Assembly (NCBI GenBank): GCA_020847375.1 | Contig: JADLCB010000011.1 | Coordinates: 124,001-188,000, forward strand | DNA: 64,000 nucleotides | Reading direction: 5' to 3' | Source of the DNA: Phycisphaerales bacterium | Lineage (GTDB): Bacteria > Planctomycetota > Phycisphaerae > Tepidisphaerales > Tepidisphaeraceae | In this document: positions 1 to 9,269 of the stretch, one piece after another | Layout: every line of letters starts with the position of its first letter | Position numbering within the stretch: position 1 is the stretch's first letter | Position numbers and translations under genes: made by a program | The notes under the pieces: model-generated | The model's input: the letters and a program-made list of their open reading frames with translations, nothing else | The model's database searches: none | Told to the model about the DNA's origin: nothing

Positions 1-2
1 TG

Positions 3-683
3 CCGGTATATATCCGAAATCTGGAGGTGGCACTCCATGAGAGATTCGCAGCCACCGGAGGCGGATTTTTCTTTACCGACCGTTACGCCGATGACCTGAT
101 CGTCCGCCAGATGATCGGTGACGATTCTCCTCTGCCCAGCGGCAACGCACTGGCCGCCCGCGCGCTGTTTAAGCTGGGGGAACGGGATCAAGCCCGTCAG
201 ACCATTGCCCCTTTCGCCGAGTCCCTCCGTCGCGGGGGCGAGGGCATGAGCGCCTTGCTTCAATGCATCCTGCAAATGAGGGATCGTCAGCTGTTTCCGC
301 AAACGAGCGACCACCACTTATTTCCCAGCGAGCGGTTCGTCACCAAACCTGTTGTCGCGCTCAGCGCCCATTGGATAGCGCCGAGCTTGCTGCAGGTCGG
401 TCTGAAGATCGACAAGGATTTCCACCTCAACGCGCACGATGCGCCGGCTGACTTGATCTCGACGAAACTTAAGATCGAGCCGCCATATGCCCGGAATGTG
501 AGATTCATCGAATATCCGCCGGGCCAATATGTCGACGCCGCCACGATCATTGTCCACTTCCAGACGGTGCCCGATCAGGGCGGCGACCCGCTGCGCATTG
601 CCTTGAGCTATCAACCATGCACTGATTCGGCCTGCCTGGCGCCAGCCGTGGCCCGGCTGAGCGTGGCGTGGCCGGGACAATAG
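3..683 (+). CDS. YyaL/DUF255 protein, C-terminal part, with DsbD-alpha-like tail (partial)
   Basis: The reading frame is open to the left edge, so this is the 3' end of a longer gene; the GTG at 27 is not a real start. The first ~70 residues match the end of the DUF255/YyaL (spermatogenesis-associated protein 20-like) family: a GGFFFTD segment, then the PSGNALAARALFKLG helix of the (alpha/alpha)6 barrel. Residues after about 100 look like the N-terminal domain of DsbD, with the typical YQPCTDSACLAPA signature holding two cysteines that would trade a disulfide. Full-length DUF255 proteins start with a thioredoxin-like domain, so a thiol/disulfide role is plausible. The fusion of the barrel with a DsbD-alpha-like domain is seen directly; the function is inferred. 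No partner gene is visible on this side of the edge. Confidence 0.75.
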   Translation, partial: PVYIRNLEVALHERFAATGGGFFFTDRYADDLIVRQMIGDDSPLPSGNALAARALFKLGERDQARQTIAPFAESLRRGGEGMSALLQCILQMRDRQLFPQTSDHHLFPSERFVTKPVVALSAHWIAPSLLQVGLKIDKDFHLNAHDAPADLISTKLKIEPPYARNVRFIEYPPGQYVDAATIIVHFQTVPDQGGDPLRIALSYQPCTDSACLAPAVARLSVAWPGQ

Positions 684-1074
684 TAATCTTCGACGCCAAC
701 GGTGGGCGCATCAGTGTTGGACGGCGCTGATTACTGGTCTGCCCCAGAATGATTCAGGAACGGGGCAGCCGAGCAGCCAAAGGGCTGTTGCGGCTGGTCA
801 GAGCAGTACCTGTTCAACACCCTCTTCAGCAGACTCCCAGCCCGGTGGAGCTACATGCAAAGCCCTATCTGAGGCGATGAACTAATTGGAGCGCATTATG
901 ATCCTGCGCACCGATGCAGGTGCACCTCTGGGGGCACATGGAATAAGCAGCGTGAAAAAAGTGTGACAAAAAAAGGGGCGGGTAGGCGTAGACAGTTTTT
1001 GCGCCTACACTTAGGACTGATGAGCGCCATGTGTCGGCGCGAAGGTTCAACGTTTATGTAAAAGGAGAATTGTC
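684..1074. other. intergenic region with hairpins, no gene seen
   Basis: I see no convincing coding frame here. Two inverted repeats follow the first gene: CTGCCCC (739-745) with GGGGCAG (762-768), and CAGCC (774-778) with GGCTG (783-787). They could end transcription or stabilise the 3' end, but neither is followed by a T tract. A third inverted repeat, GTAGGCG (982-988) with CGCCTAC (1002-1008), lies about 65 bp before the OsmC start and could be an operator or leader hairpin of that gene. I could not pick a clear -35/-10 pair. Confidence 0.4.
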
Positions 1075-1500
1075 ATGTCAGTTAAAAGTGCTCATGCGGT
1101 ATGGAACGGCTCGTTGAAAGAGGGCAACGGCAAACTTACCACGCCCAGCGGCTTGGCTCTTGATTACACTTGGAAGGACCGTGCTGAAGGCGCGCCGGGC
1201 ACCAGCCCAGAGGAGTTGATCGCCGCAGCCCATGCAGGTTGTTTTTCCATGGCGCTGTCGCTGCTGCTGGGGTTGTCAGGCCATAAACCAACGCGCATTT
1301 CCACCTCAGCCGATGTGCGTTTTGAACAGGTGGGTGGCGGTTTTTCCATTACGAAAATCTCGTTGAAAACAGAAGGACAGGTTCCTGGTATTACCGAAGC
1401 TGTCTTCCGTGAACATGCGGAAAAAGCCAAGGTTGGTTGCCCGGTCAGCAAGGCGCTGGCTAATGTGCCGATCGATCTGCAAGTGAAGTTCATCGGTTAA
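1075..1500 (+). CDS. OsmC family peroxiredoxin
   Basis: OsmC/Ohr-fold thiol peroxidase that reduces organic hydroperoxides with two reactive cysteines. Both are present: Cys56 in the HAGCFSMAL helix and Cys122 in VGCPVSKAL. The 141-residue length and the opening pattern (AVWNGSLKEGNGKLTTPSG) fit the OsmC (SACOL1771-like) subgroup rather than Ohr. The start is supported by an AAGGAG box 8 bases before the ATG. It stands alone, with a 390-bp upstream region that holds a 7-bp inverted repeat. Cytoplasmic; no signal peptide. Known for the family: peroxide defence. Which peroxide or regulator is involved here cannot be told. Confidence 0.93.
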   Translation: MSVKSAHAVWNGSLKEGNGKLTTPSGLALDYTWKDRAEGAPGTSPEELIAAAHAGCFSMALSLLLGLSGHKPTRISTSADVRFEQVGGGFSITKISLKTEGQVPGITEAVFREHAEKAKVGCPVSKALANVPIDLQVKFIG

Positions 1501-1683
1501 ACAAGTGGGGTGGCTGCCGCATGATTCAGCCGGTGATCTTTATAAAATCAACGATCAGTTGAGCTGAAAAATACGCATCGATGCGGCCACAACATTCAGT
1601 CAGCCGTCGCCTGTGCGATCAGTCCAGGCGCGGCTGTTTTTGTGTCTGTTGCAGTTGTTGCCCTCACGGAAGGAAACGTAGCA

Positions 1684-3078
1684 ATGCTTGATCAAGTTTT
1701 GCAGCACATTGATCGTCAGCGCGAAACCGCCGTCGAAGGACTGAAGCAGCTTCTGGCCATTGAGTCGATCAGTGCCCAGCCGGATCACACCGATGATTGC
1801 CGCCGTTGTGCGGGATTTCTGGGGAAAAATCTCGAACAACTCGGATTGTCGGTTCAAATCCATGAAACCGGCGGACACCCAATTATCACGGCGCGCAATC
1901 AGCACCAGAAAGACCGGCCAACCGTGCTGCTTTATGGTCATTACGATGTGCAACCTGCCCAACCGCTGGAACAATGGACCACGCCGCCATTTCAGCCGGT
2001 TATTCGCAATGATGCCAATGGTTTCCCATCCATTTTTGCCCGCGGCGCATCCGATGACAAAGGGCCGATCTGGGCGCATGTGCAGGCGATTGCCGCGTGG
2101 CAGAAACAGGCTGGCCAATTGCCGGTAAATCTCATCGTGCTGTTTGAGGGCGAGGAGGAAATTGGCAGTAAAAACCTCGAAAACTTCATCCATTCGCATC
2201 GGCAGTGGCTGCAGGCCGATGTGGCGTTGATTTCTGATACCGCCCAGTTTGCCCGCAATTTGCCAGCCATTGTCTATGGTCTGCGTGGGTTGGTTTATCT
2301 GGAAGTTTTTCTCACCGGTGCCAGCCATGATTTGCATAGTGGCTTGTTCGGTGGGGCAGTGCCTAATCCAGCCAATGTGCTTTGTCAGATGCTGGCATCG
2401 CTGCATGATGAAAACGGGCGTGTGACCGTGGCGGGATTTTATGATGATGTTGTCGAACTTAGTGCGCAGGAACGGGCACTGTGGGGGCGATTACCGGTGG
2501 ATGAAGCCAGATTTTTCCAAGAAATCGGGCTGGCTGCGGGTTATGGCGAAGCTGGCTTTACGAGTGTTGAACAGCGTTGGGCCAGGCCAACACTTGATAT
2601 CAACGGTCTGACAGCCGGTTATCAGGGCGCGGGGGCTAAGACGGTGATTGCATCTGTAGCCTCAGCCAAGTTTTCCTGCCGGCTGGTTCCCAATCAGGAT
2701 CCGGAGAAAATAGAGCGCAGTGTGAAGCAGCACCTGATGAATTTGTGTCCGCCGATGATGAAAATTGAATTTGCTTCGCATGGTGCTTCGCCGGGCATTC
2801 TGGTTCCGCACGACAGTCAGGCCGTCAAGCTGGCCAGCCAGGCGATCGAGATCGGTTTTGGTCATCAGGCGGTGCTGATGCGTGAAGGAGGGAGCATTCC
2901 TGTTGTTGGGTTGATCCAGCAGGAACTGGGTATTGATACCTTGTTGGTCGGTTTTGGCCTGCCCGATGATCGCATCCACTCACCCAATGAAAAATTAGAC
3001 CTCGGCAGTTTTTACAATGGAATTCGCACTGCAGCGGCGCTGTATGAACGCCTGAGCCATCTGAACAAACGCAAATAA
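1684..3078 (+). CDS. M20 family metallopeptidase (dipeptidase)
   Basis: Di-zinc aminoacylase/dipeptidase of the M20/M25/M40 family, 464 residues from the ATG at 1684, which has a GGAAGGAAA box 8-14 bases upstream. A GTG 42 bases earlier is also in frame but lacks such a box. The metal and catalytic residues are in place: His86 and Asp88 in YGHYDVQP, the bridging Asp124 in GASDDKG, the catalytic glutamate in EGEEEIGS (157-159), Asp185 and His432 in DRIHSPNE. The middle part (about 200-320) is the lid/dimerisation domain. The DRIHSPNE tail and overall length are typical of the carnosinase/CNDP-like dipeptidases. Cytoplasmic by lack of a signal peptide. Substrate unknown. Confidence 0.92.
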   Translation: MLDQVLQHIDRQRETAVEGLKQLLAIESISAQPDHTDDCRRCAGFLGKNLEQLGLSVQIHETGGHPIITARNQHQKDRPTVLLYGHYDVQPAQPLEQWTTPPFQPVIRNDANGFPSIFARGASDDKGPIWAHVQAIAAWQKQAGQLPVNLIVLFEGEEEIGSKNLENFIHSHRQWLQADVALISDTAQFARNLPAIVYGLRGLVYLEVFLTGASHDLHSGLFGGAVPNPANVLCQMLASLHDENGRVTVAGFYDDVVELSAQERALWGRLPVDEARFFQEIGLAAGYGEAGFTSVEQRWARPTLDINGLTAGYQGAGAKTVIASVASAKFSCRLVPNQDPEKIERSVKQHLMNLCPPMMKIEFASHGASPGILVPHDSQAVKLASQAIEIGFGHQAVLMREGGSIPVVGLIQQELGIDTLLVGFGLPDDRIHSPNEKLDLGSFYNGIRTAAALYERLSHLNKRK

Positions 3079-3235
3079 TTCAGCATAGGATATCCTGAGT
3101 TTTCCATAGGCACGTTGTCGCGTCGTTTTGCATGCGATTAAATTATCGCATTGATTAAGATATTTATAAATGCTGTAACAGCAAATAGATAAGCTGCGAT
3201 ATTCTGCTGTGAACCTCGTAAAATCACGTTGTTTC

Positions 3236-3282
3236 TGGACAAGGCCAAGCATCGGTATATAATGTCATTCAGATTGTGAATG
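3236..3282 (+). promoter_or_regulatory. promoter and operator of the TetR-RND operon
   Basis: A good sigma70-type promoter is visible: TGGACA (3236-3241), 16-bp spacer, TATAAT (3258-3263). Directly after the -10 box is a perfect inverted repeat, CATTCA (3266-3271) and TGAATG (3277-3282), over the expected transcription start. A repressor bound there would block the promoter, which fits autoregulation by the TetR protein encoded next. The repeat covers the ATG at 3280, which argues for the ATG at 3295 as the true start. Confidence 0.65.
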
Positions 3283-3294
3283 TGTATTCGCCTT

Positions 3295-3945
3295 ATGAAT
3301 GACGATTCAGAAATTCTCAGTGAACCGTGTTGCTCGCGCAAAGAGCGGCAGCGCGAGCAGCATCGCCGCGAGATTTTAGGCGCTGCCGAGCAGATTTTCG
3401 CGCGCAAGGGGTATCACGCAGCCACTATCGAAGAAATTGCGCGCGAATCACAATTTGCAGTGGGGACGCTCTACAATTTATTCAAAAACAAGGATGAGCT
3501 GTACCATCGCGTGATCGAGGGGTTTATCTGCCAGTTTCGGGAAGAACTGGAAGAAAAAGTGCTGAAAGTGACCGACAGCGAGCAGGCGATTGCTGCGCTG
3601 ATCGACCTGCGTGTTCGCCACTTTGAACGGCATCGCGAATTTATCCGTATTTCGTTGGAGCTATCGCCGGCAAGCCGACTCGATCCGTGTCGGGCGCTAC
3701 CAAAAGATTTACAGCAGCAGCATGAACGGTATGTCAAAGCGGTCACCGCCATTTTCAAACGCGGTGTTGATCAAGGCGTGTTTGACGCGGTTGATCCTCT
3801 TTATCTTACGCTTGGGTTGGATGGGATTATCAACGCCTTCATGGCTTACTGGAGCCAGCAGGAAGTCAATGGGTCGCTGGAGGAACGTATCCATGACCTT
3901 CAGCGTCAGTTTATCGGGCGCATCAAGGTCAGGCTAACTGATTGA
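3295..3945 (+). CDS. TetR/AcrR family repressor of the downstream RND pump
   Basis: The N-terminal 70 residues are a textbook TetR DNA-binding domain: helix-turn-helix around TIEEIARESQFAVGTLYNLF with the following KNKDELY. The rest is a helical ligand-binding domain of about 150 residues with no motif that names the ligand. It lies just before an AcrA-AcrB pair on the same strand, separated by 58 bp, so it is probably the local repressor and part of the same transcript. The ATG at 3295 is chosen because the other ATG (3280) sits inside the palindromic operator. Neither has a clear ribosome binding site. Cytoplasmic. Confidence 0.88.
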   Translation: MNDDSEILSEPCCSRKERQREQHRREILGAAEQIFARKGYHAATIEEIARESQFAVGTLYNLFKNKDELYHRVIEGFICQFREELEEKVLKVTDSEQAIAALIDLRVRHFERHREFIRISLELSPASRLDPCRALPKDLQQQHERYVKAVTAIFKRGVDQGVFDAVDPLYLTLGLDGIINAFMAYWSQQEVNGSLEERIHDLQRQFIGRIKVRLTD

Positions 3946-4003
3946 TTCCTGATGTTTGACGGATCCTATTATTTATACGACCGAAATTATGGAGTGATCG
4001 GGT

Positions 4004-5419
4004 ATGACCACAATAGCAATGAAAATGAAGCTGATTCTGGCTGGAGCGGTTGGGCTGGCGGTTGTTGCAGGCTGCAATCAACAAAGCGAAGTGCACGAAC
4101 CACCTGCGCCGGAAGTGGCGGTAGTGACGATGGCACCGCAAAGCGTCTCGCTGCTGACCGAATTGCCGGGACGAATAAGCAGTTATCGCCAGTCAGAAAT
4201 CCGCCCGCGTGTCAGTGGACCGATTCTTAAGCGTCTGTTTGAGGAAGGGGCGGATGTCAAGGCGGGCGATAGTCTTTATCAAATCGACCCTGAACCATTT
4301 CAGGTCGCCTTTGACAGCGCCCAGGCGGCGCTGGAGACAGCCAAACGTGCTGCCCAGCAGTCGCGGGCGGCGTTGCACGCAGCCGAGGCTGATGTCGATC
4401 GCTATCAGGCCAACCTCAGCCTGGCGCAGGTGCAGTCGCGTCGTTACGATGAACTTCGCCAGCGCGGGGCCAGCTCAGCCATTGAATTCGACCAGGCTAA
4501 GACCGATCTGGCCGTGGCAGAAGCGGCGCTGAAAGTGGCGCAGGCGCAGGTCGCCAGCCATGCTGCTTCGGTCGATGCCGCTGACGCTGCCGTGCAGGAA
4601 GCGGAGATGAAGGTGAAAAGCACTTCCCTGGACCTGGGATACACCCATGTTGTTTCTCCCATCAGCGGACGTATTGGTCGATCCAACGTAACCGAAGGGG
4701 CCATGGTTACAGCCTACCAGTCCGGCTCGCTGGCGACGGTGCAGACACTTGATCCGGTTTATGTTGACGTGCCGCAATCAACGGTTGACCTGATCCGATT
4801 GCGCCGCAATCTGGCTTCGGGTGATTTGACCGCCAATGGCACGGATCATGTTGTCATTCATCTGGAAGACGGAACAGTCTATCAACATTCTGGTACGTTG
4901 AAATTCCGCGATGTGAGTGTTGATCCGACAACTGGCTCGGTCATGTTGCGTATTGTCGTTCCCAATCCCGACGCCATTCTTCTACCCGGAATGTTTGTTC
5001 GGGCGGTGATTGAAGAAGCGGTCAATCCCAATGCGGTGCTCGTGCCGCAGCAGGCGGTCTTGCGCAATATGCGCAGCGAGCCGTATGTGTTGCTGATCAA
5101 CGCCCAAGGCGCCATCGAGCAGAAAGATATTCAACTGGGCCGGGCCATTGGCGATAAATGGCTGGTTGCGGCTGGTTTGACCGGTGGTGAGCAGGTTGTG
5201 GTGGAAGGCCTGCAGCGCGTGCGTGCGGGCGTGACCCCGCGCGTTGTCGCGTACAACGATCCGACCCCGACACCAGCGCCGGCTTCTTCCGCGCCAGCGT
5301 CTGCTTCGCCCAAACCCTCCGCCGCTGCATCGCCGGAGGCCGGCACGACTTCCGCTGATATTGCCTATGCCGGGGCATCGGACTCGTCTGATATTGCCCC
5401 TGTTGCCCAAGCGAACTGA
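4004..5419 (+). CDS. RND efflux periplasmic adaptor (AcrA/MexA type lipoprotein)
   Basis: Membrane fusion protein that links the inner-membrane RND pump to an outer-membrane channel. It starts with a lipoprotein signal (LAVVAGC, Cys24), followed by a split biotinyl-lipoyl domain (about 60-100 and 210-240, with PRVSGPILKRLFEEGADVKAGD), a long alanine/glutamine-rich coiled-coil hairpin (about 105-205), and beta-barrel and membrane-proximal domains to about 400. The last ~45 residues are a Pro/Ala/Ser-rich tail that is probably disordered. GGAG lies 9 bases before the ATG. The pump gene follows after 12 bp. No TolC-type gene is adjacent, so the outer-membrane partner must be encoded elsewhere. 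Confidence 0.95.
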   Translation: MTTIAMKMKLILAGAVGLAVVAGCNQQSEVHEPPAPEVAVVTMAPQSVSLLTELPGRISSYRQSEIRPRVSGPILKRLFEEGADVKAGDSLYQIDPEPFQVAFDSAQAALETAKRAAQQSRAALHAAEADVDRYQANLSLAQVQSRRYDELRQRGASSAIEFDQAKTDLAVAEAALKVAQAQVASHAASVDAADAAVQEAEMKVKSTSLDLGYTHVVSPISGRIGRSNVTEGAMVTAYQSGSLATVQTLDPVYVDVPQSTVDLIRLRRNLASGDLTANGTDHVVIHLEDGTVYQHSGTLKFRDVSVDPTTGSVMLRIVVPNPDAILLPGMFVRAVIEEAVNPNAVLVPQQAVLRNMRSEPYVLLINAQGAIEQKDIQLGRAIGDKWLVAAGLTGGEQVVVEGLQRVRAGVTPRVVAYNDPTPTPAPASSAPASASPKPSAAASPEAGTTSADIAYAGASDSSDIAPVAQAN

Positions 5420-5431
5420 CGGAGTATTACT

Positions 5432-8400
5432 GTGTTATCCCGTTTCTTTCTTGACCGGCCGGTTTTTGCCTGGGTTACCGCCATCATCGTGATGCTGGCT
5501 GGTGCGCTGGCGATTTATGGTTTGCCGATTTCTCAATATCCACCCATCGCGCCTCCCTCAATCGCGATTGACTCGTTCTACCCCGGTGCCTCAGCCAAAA
5601 CGGTGGAAGACAGCATCACCCAGATCATCGAACAGAAGATGACCGGGTTTGACAACATGCTGTATTTGTCAGCCACCAGCAGCTCATCCGGTGCCAGCCG
5701 AATCGAATTGACCTTTACCCCCGGTACGGATCCCGATGTCGCCTGGTCGCAGGTGCAGAACAAACTGCAGTTGGCGATGGCCAGCCTGCCGGAAGTGATC
5801 CAGCGTCAGGGTGTGAAGGTCAGCAAGTCCACGAGAAATTATCTCATGATCGTGAACTTGTATTCCGCCAATGGTGCGCTGACTGCCATTGACCTGCGCG
5901 ATTACGCGACCAGTAATATCCAAAACGTTCTGGCCCGCGTGCCCGGTGTCGGCGAGGTGGAAGCCTTTGGCGGCCAATATGCCATGCGCGTCTGGCTGGA
6001 TACCGCTAAACTGACCAATTACAGCCTGACGATTGCCGATGTGGTTGCGGCTCTGCGTTCGTACAACGTCGAAGTTTCAGCCGGACAGTTTGGCGGTGCG
6101 CCGGCGGTGGCCGGTCAGCAGCTCAATGCTGCCATCACGGTTCAGAATCTGCTCAAAATGCCCGAAGAATTTGCCAACATTCCTGTCCGCACCAATGACG
6201 ATGGTTCAGTGGTTCGTGTCAGCGATGTGGGTTCTACCGAGCTGGGAACCGAGCGCTATGACCAGGATGTGCAGTACAACGGTAAACCCGCAGCCGGGCT
6301 GGCCGTGCGCCAGGCGCCCGGCGCCAACGCGCTGGATACCGCTGATGCGGTCAAAGCCAAAATGGCTGAACTGAAGCAGTTTTTCCCGGATGGGATGGAC
6401 TATTCCTTCCCGTATGAAACCACGCCGTTCGTGCGCGTCGCCATACATGAAGTAGTGCGCACGCTGTTTGAAGCCATCGTGCTGGTCTTTCTGGTGATGT
6501 TCCTGTTCATGGGCAATATGCGGGCGACGTTGATCCCGACCATTGCCGTGCCAGTGGTGTTGCTGGGTACTTTTGGCGTGCTGGGCATTTTTGGGTTTTC
6601 CATCAACATGCTGACCATGTTTGCCATGGTGCTGGCAATCGGTCTGCTGGTGGACGATGCCATCGTGGTGGTGGAGAACGTCGAACGCATCATGAGCGAA
6701 GAAGGCCTGAACCCCCTTCAGGCAACGCGCAAGAGTATGGATGAAATCACCAGCGCGCTGATCGGCATTGGTTTGGTGCTCTCAGCCGTCTTCGGGCCGA
6801 TGGCGTTTATGGGCGGTTCAACCGGCATCATCTACCGCCAATTTTCCGTGACGGTGGTGGCGGCCATGCTGCTGTCGGTGCTGGTGGCATTGATTCTCAC
6901 GCCGGTGCTGTGCGCTTCGTTGCTTAAACCGCTGCCGCCGGGCAAACACTCACCAGCCGAAGCCGGCATTTGGTTCTTACGCCCGTTTTTTCGGTGGTTT
7001 GATCGGGTTTTTGAACATTCACGCAACGTTTATCTGAAGCAGGTCAAGCTCACGATTCGCCACACCATCAGTTTCGGGGTTATTTTTGTGCTGCTGTCGC
7101 TGGCATTGGTGTATCTATTTCGACGCATGCCCACAGCCTATCTGCCTGACGAAGACCAGGGCATGATGATGGTTCAAGCGATTTTGCCGCCCAATACCAC
7201 GATGCAGTCCACCAATGAAGTGCTCAACCGTATCCGCGATTATTTCCTGACAGAGGAAAAGGATTCGGTTGACACGATCATGCAGATTTCCGGGTTCAGC
7301 TTTGCCGGTCAGGGTCAGAACATGGGTATGGCCTGGATCAAACTGAAGAACTGGGACGATCGTCAGTCCGCAGCGTTGAAGGTTCAGGCGGTGGTCGGAC
7401 GGGCGATGGGCCGGTTTTCGCAGTGGCGTGATGCGATGGTCTTTGCCTTTGCGCCGCCAGCCGTGCTGGAATTGGGCAACGCCAAGGGGTTTGATTTTCA
7501 GTTGCAGGATCGCGGCGGCATTGGTCACGAGGCATTGATGCAAGCCCGCAATGATTTGTTGCAGATGACCGCCAAAGACCCGCGTCTGGCAGCGGTGCGT
7601 GCCAACGGCATGGAAGACGTGCCGGAATATCGCGTCGATATTGACTGGGAAAAAGTGGGTGCGCTGGGTGTGCCAATCGATGCGGTGCATCAGACGATCA
7701 GTGCTGCTTTTGGTAGTGCCTATGTCAATGACTTTATCCAGGGCGGGCGCGTCAAGCGCGTCTACCTGCAAGCCAACGCATCGGACCGCATGCTACCGTC
7801 GGACATTGATAAGCTGTATGTCCGCAATACGGCGGGGAGGATGGTGCCGTTTACCTCGTTTGCCAGCGGACGATGGGATTTTGGTTCTCCCAAGCTCGAG
7901 CGCTACAACGCATTTTCATCCATCAATATCCAGGGTGAGGCAGCGCCCGGCCATAGTTCAGGTGAAGCGATGGCTGCCATGGAAGAGCTGGCTGGGAAAC
8001 TGTCGCAAGGCATTGCCTATGACTGGACCGGAATCAGCTATCAGGAGCGCATGGCCAGCTCGCAGACCGGCATCCTCTATACGTTTTCCGTGTTGGTGAT
8101 CTTTTTGTGCCTGGCTGCGTTGTATGAAAGCTGGGTGGTCCCGATTTCGATTCTGCTGGTGCTGCCCCTTGGCGCCATTGGTGGTGTAATCGCCACCTCG
8201 ATAATGGGTCTGCCCAATGACGTCTACTTCCAGATTGGTATCCTGACGACACTGGGTTTGACAACCAAAAACGCGATTCTGATCGTGCAGTTTGCCAAGG
8301 CGCGCGTCGAGGAGGGTATGAATGTGGTGGATGCAGCCATGGAGGCATCCAGGCTGCGTCTGCGTCCGATTATCATGACCTCACTGGCCTTCGGATTTGG

Positions 8401-8629
8401 TGTGCTGCCTCTGGCGATTGCCCGCGGCGCCGGTGCTGGTGCTCAGCAGGCGATTGGCGTCGGCGTGGTGGGCGGTGTGGTAACCGCCACGTTCCTTGTG
8501 ACCCTTTTTGCGCCAATGTTCTATGTGGTGATCCATCGCACCTTCGCCAAAAAACGCCGTGACGATGACAAACCGCATCAGGTACGGGTTGAACCGCAGG
8601 AGAGCGAACCAGTCCTGATCGGTCAGTGA
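5432..8629 (+). CDS. RND multidrug efflux permease (AcrB/MexB, HAE1 family)
   Basis: Proton-driven inner-membrane exporter of about 1065 residues with 12 membrane segments and two large periplasmic loops. The proton-relay residues are visible: Asp408-Asp409 in GLLVDDAIVVVENVERIM and Lys946 in GLTTKNAILIVQFAKAR. The opening (SRFFLDRPVFAWVTAIIVM) and the SQYPPIAPPSI segment are standard for HAE1 drug pumps, as opposed to the metal pump at 52.7 kb. The start is a GTG with GGAG 7 bases before it; no better ATG exists. It is the last gene of the TetR-adaptor-pump unit and is followed by a strong terminator. Substrates cannot be read from the sequence. Confidence 0.96.
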   Translation: MLSRFFLDRPVFAWVTAIIVMLAGALAIYGLPISQYPPIAPPSIAIDSFYPGASAKTVEDSITQIIEQKMTGFDNMLYLSATSSSSGASRIELTFTPGTDPDVAWSQVQNKLQLAMASLPEVIQRQGVKVSKSTRNYLMIVNLYSANGALTAIDLRDYATSNIQNVLARVPGVGEVEAFGGQYAMRVWLDTAKLTNYSLTIADVVAALRSYNVEVSAGQFGGAPAVAGQQLNAAITVQNLLKMPEEFANIPVRTNDDGSVVRVSDVGSTELGTERYDQDVQYNGKPAAGLAVRQAPGANALDTADAVKAKMAELKQFFPDGMDYSFPYETTPFVRVAIHEVVRTLFEAIVLVFLVMFLFMGNMRATLIPTIAVPVVLLGTFGVLGIFGFSINMLTMFAMVLAIGLLVDDAIVVVENVERIMSEEGLNPLQATRKSMDEITSALIGIGLVLSAVFGPMAFMGGSTGIIYRQFSVTVVAAMLLSVLVALILTPVLCASLLKPLPPGKHSPAEAGIWFLRPFFRWFDRVFEHSRNVYLKQVKLTIRHTISFGVIFVLLSLALVYLFRRMPTAYLPDEDQGMMMVQAILPPNTTMQSTNEVLNRIRDYFLTEEKDSVDTIMQISGFSFAGQGQNMGMAWIKLKNWDDRQSAALKVQAVVGRAMGRFSQWRDAMVFAFAPPAVLELGNAKGFDFQLQDRGGIGHEALMQARNDLLQMTAKDPRLAAVRANGMEDVPEYRVDIDWEKVGALGVPIDAVHQTISAAFGSAYVNDFIQGGRVKRVYLQANASDRMLPSDIDKLYVRNTAGRMVPFTSFASGRWDFGSPKLERYNAFSSINIQGEAAPGHSSGEAMAAMEELAGKLSQGIAYDWTGISYQERMASSQTGILYTFSVLVIFLCLAALYESWVVPISILLVLPLGAIGGVIATSIMGLPNDVYFQIGILTTLGLTTKNAILIVQFAKARVEEGMNVVDAAMEASRLRLRPIIMTSLAFGFGVLPLAIARGAGAGAQQAIGVGVVGGVVTATFLVTLFAPMFYVVIHRTFAKKRRDDDKPHQVRVEPQESEPVLIGQ

Positions 8630-8704
8630 GACGGTGTAACCACCCGCCATGTCGGTCTGGATCGAACAAAATCGATTCGGAAAAAACCAATTGTGAGAAA
8701 AATA

Positions 8705-8739
8705 CAAGCCCGCGGACGATGATCCGTGGGCTTGTTTTG
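8705..8739. terminator. bidirectional rho-independent terminator
   Basis: A 12-bp stem with a single G-T type mismatch (8705-8716 with 8723-8734) and a 6-base loop is followed by TTTT on the plus strand. On the minus strand the same hairpin is followed by TATTTTT. It sits between the convergent RND pump gene and the Rrf2 gene and can serve both. Confidence 0.85.
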
Positions 8740-8760
8740 GTATTGAATTGTTCAGCAGGC

Positions 8761-9255
8761 TTAGATGGACAAAACCTTCTGCATCTCGCCTTCAAACCCA
8801 GTCCGCTGCTTATCAGCGATCTGTTTGTCAGCCTTAAGCGTATGAAGCATCGGCTCATCTTCATTCATCAGATCAGCCAGCGTGGTCTCTTTCAGCAGTT
8901 GCTCGTACATCTTGTTAATGCGGTTGAACCGCATGCACAGGCACTGTAGCTCGGGGGTCTGTTCAGCCTGACAGTCGCAGGGCTGCTCGAAGTCCGCCGG
9001 CAGGGCGTCAATCGCCCGCAGCACGTCGTAAATGCGCACCTGCTCAGGAAGCAGGGCAGAACGAAAACCGCCATGCAGACCTTTCTGGCTATCCACCAGC
9101 CGGGCACGAGCCAGCTTCTGAAGTGTCTTACCAAGATAATTGGCAGGCACTTTGATCCGCTCGGCAATACGGCAGGCCTGATGATAATCATCATCTGGTT
9201 TCTGCGTGAGGTGGATCAGGGCATGCAACGCGTACCGTGACGTTTGTGTGAGCAT
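8761..9255 (-). CDS. Rrf2 family transcriptional regulator
   Basis: 164 residues from the ATG at 9255, which has an AAGGAG box; the longer frame upstream has no such signal. The winged-helix N-terminus (MLTQTSRYALHALIHL, then VPANYLGKTLQKLARARLV and KGLHGGF) is characteristic of Rrf2/IscR/NsrR proteins. Four cysteines lie in the region where IscR and NsrR hold their Fe-S cluster: Cys93 and Cys95, then Cys105 and Cys107. The spacing differs from the usual three-Cys pattern, so an iron-sulfur cluster is likely but not certain. A palindrome lies over its own promoter, so it probably represses itself. No iron-sulfur assembly or nitric oxide gene is next to it to name its regulon. Confidence 0.88.
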   Translation of the reverse strand: MLTQTSRYALHALIHLTQKPDDDYHQACRIAERIKVPANYLGKTLQKLARARLVDSQKGLHGGFRSALLPEQVRIYDVLRAIDALPADFEQPCDCQAEQTPELQCLCMRFNRINKMYEQLLKETTLADLMNEDEPMLHTLKADKQIADKQRTGFEGEMQKVLSI

Positions 9256-9269
9256 GTCGCTCTCCTTGT

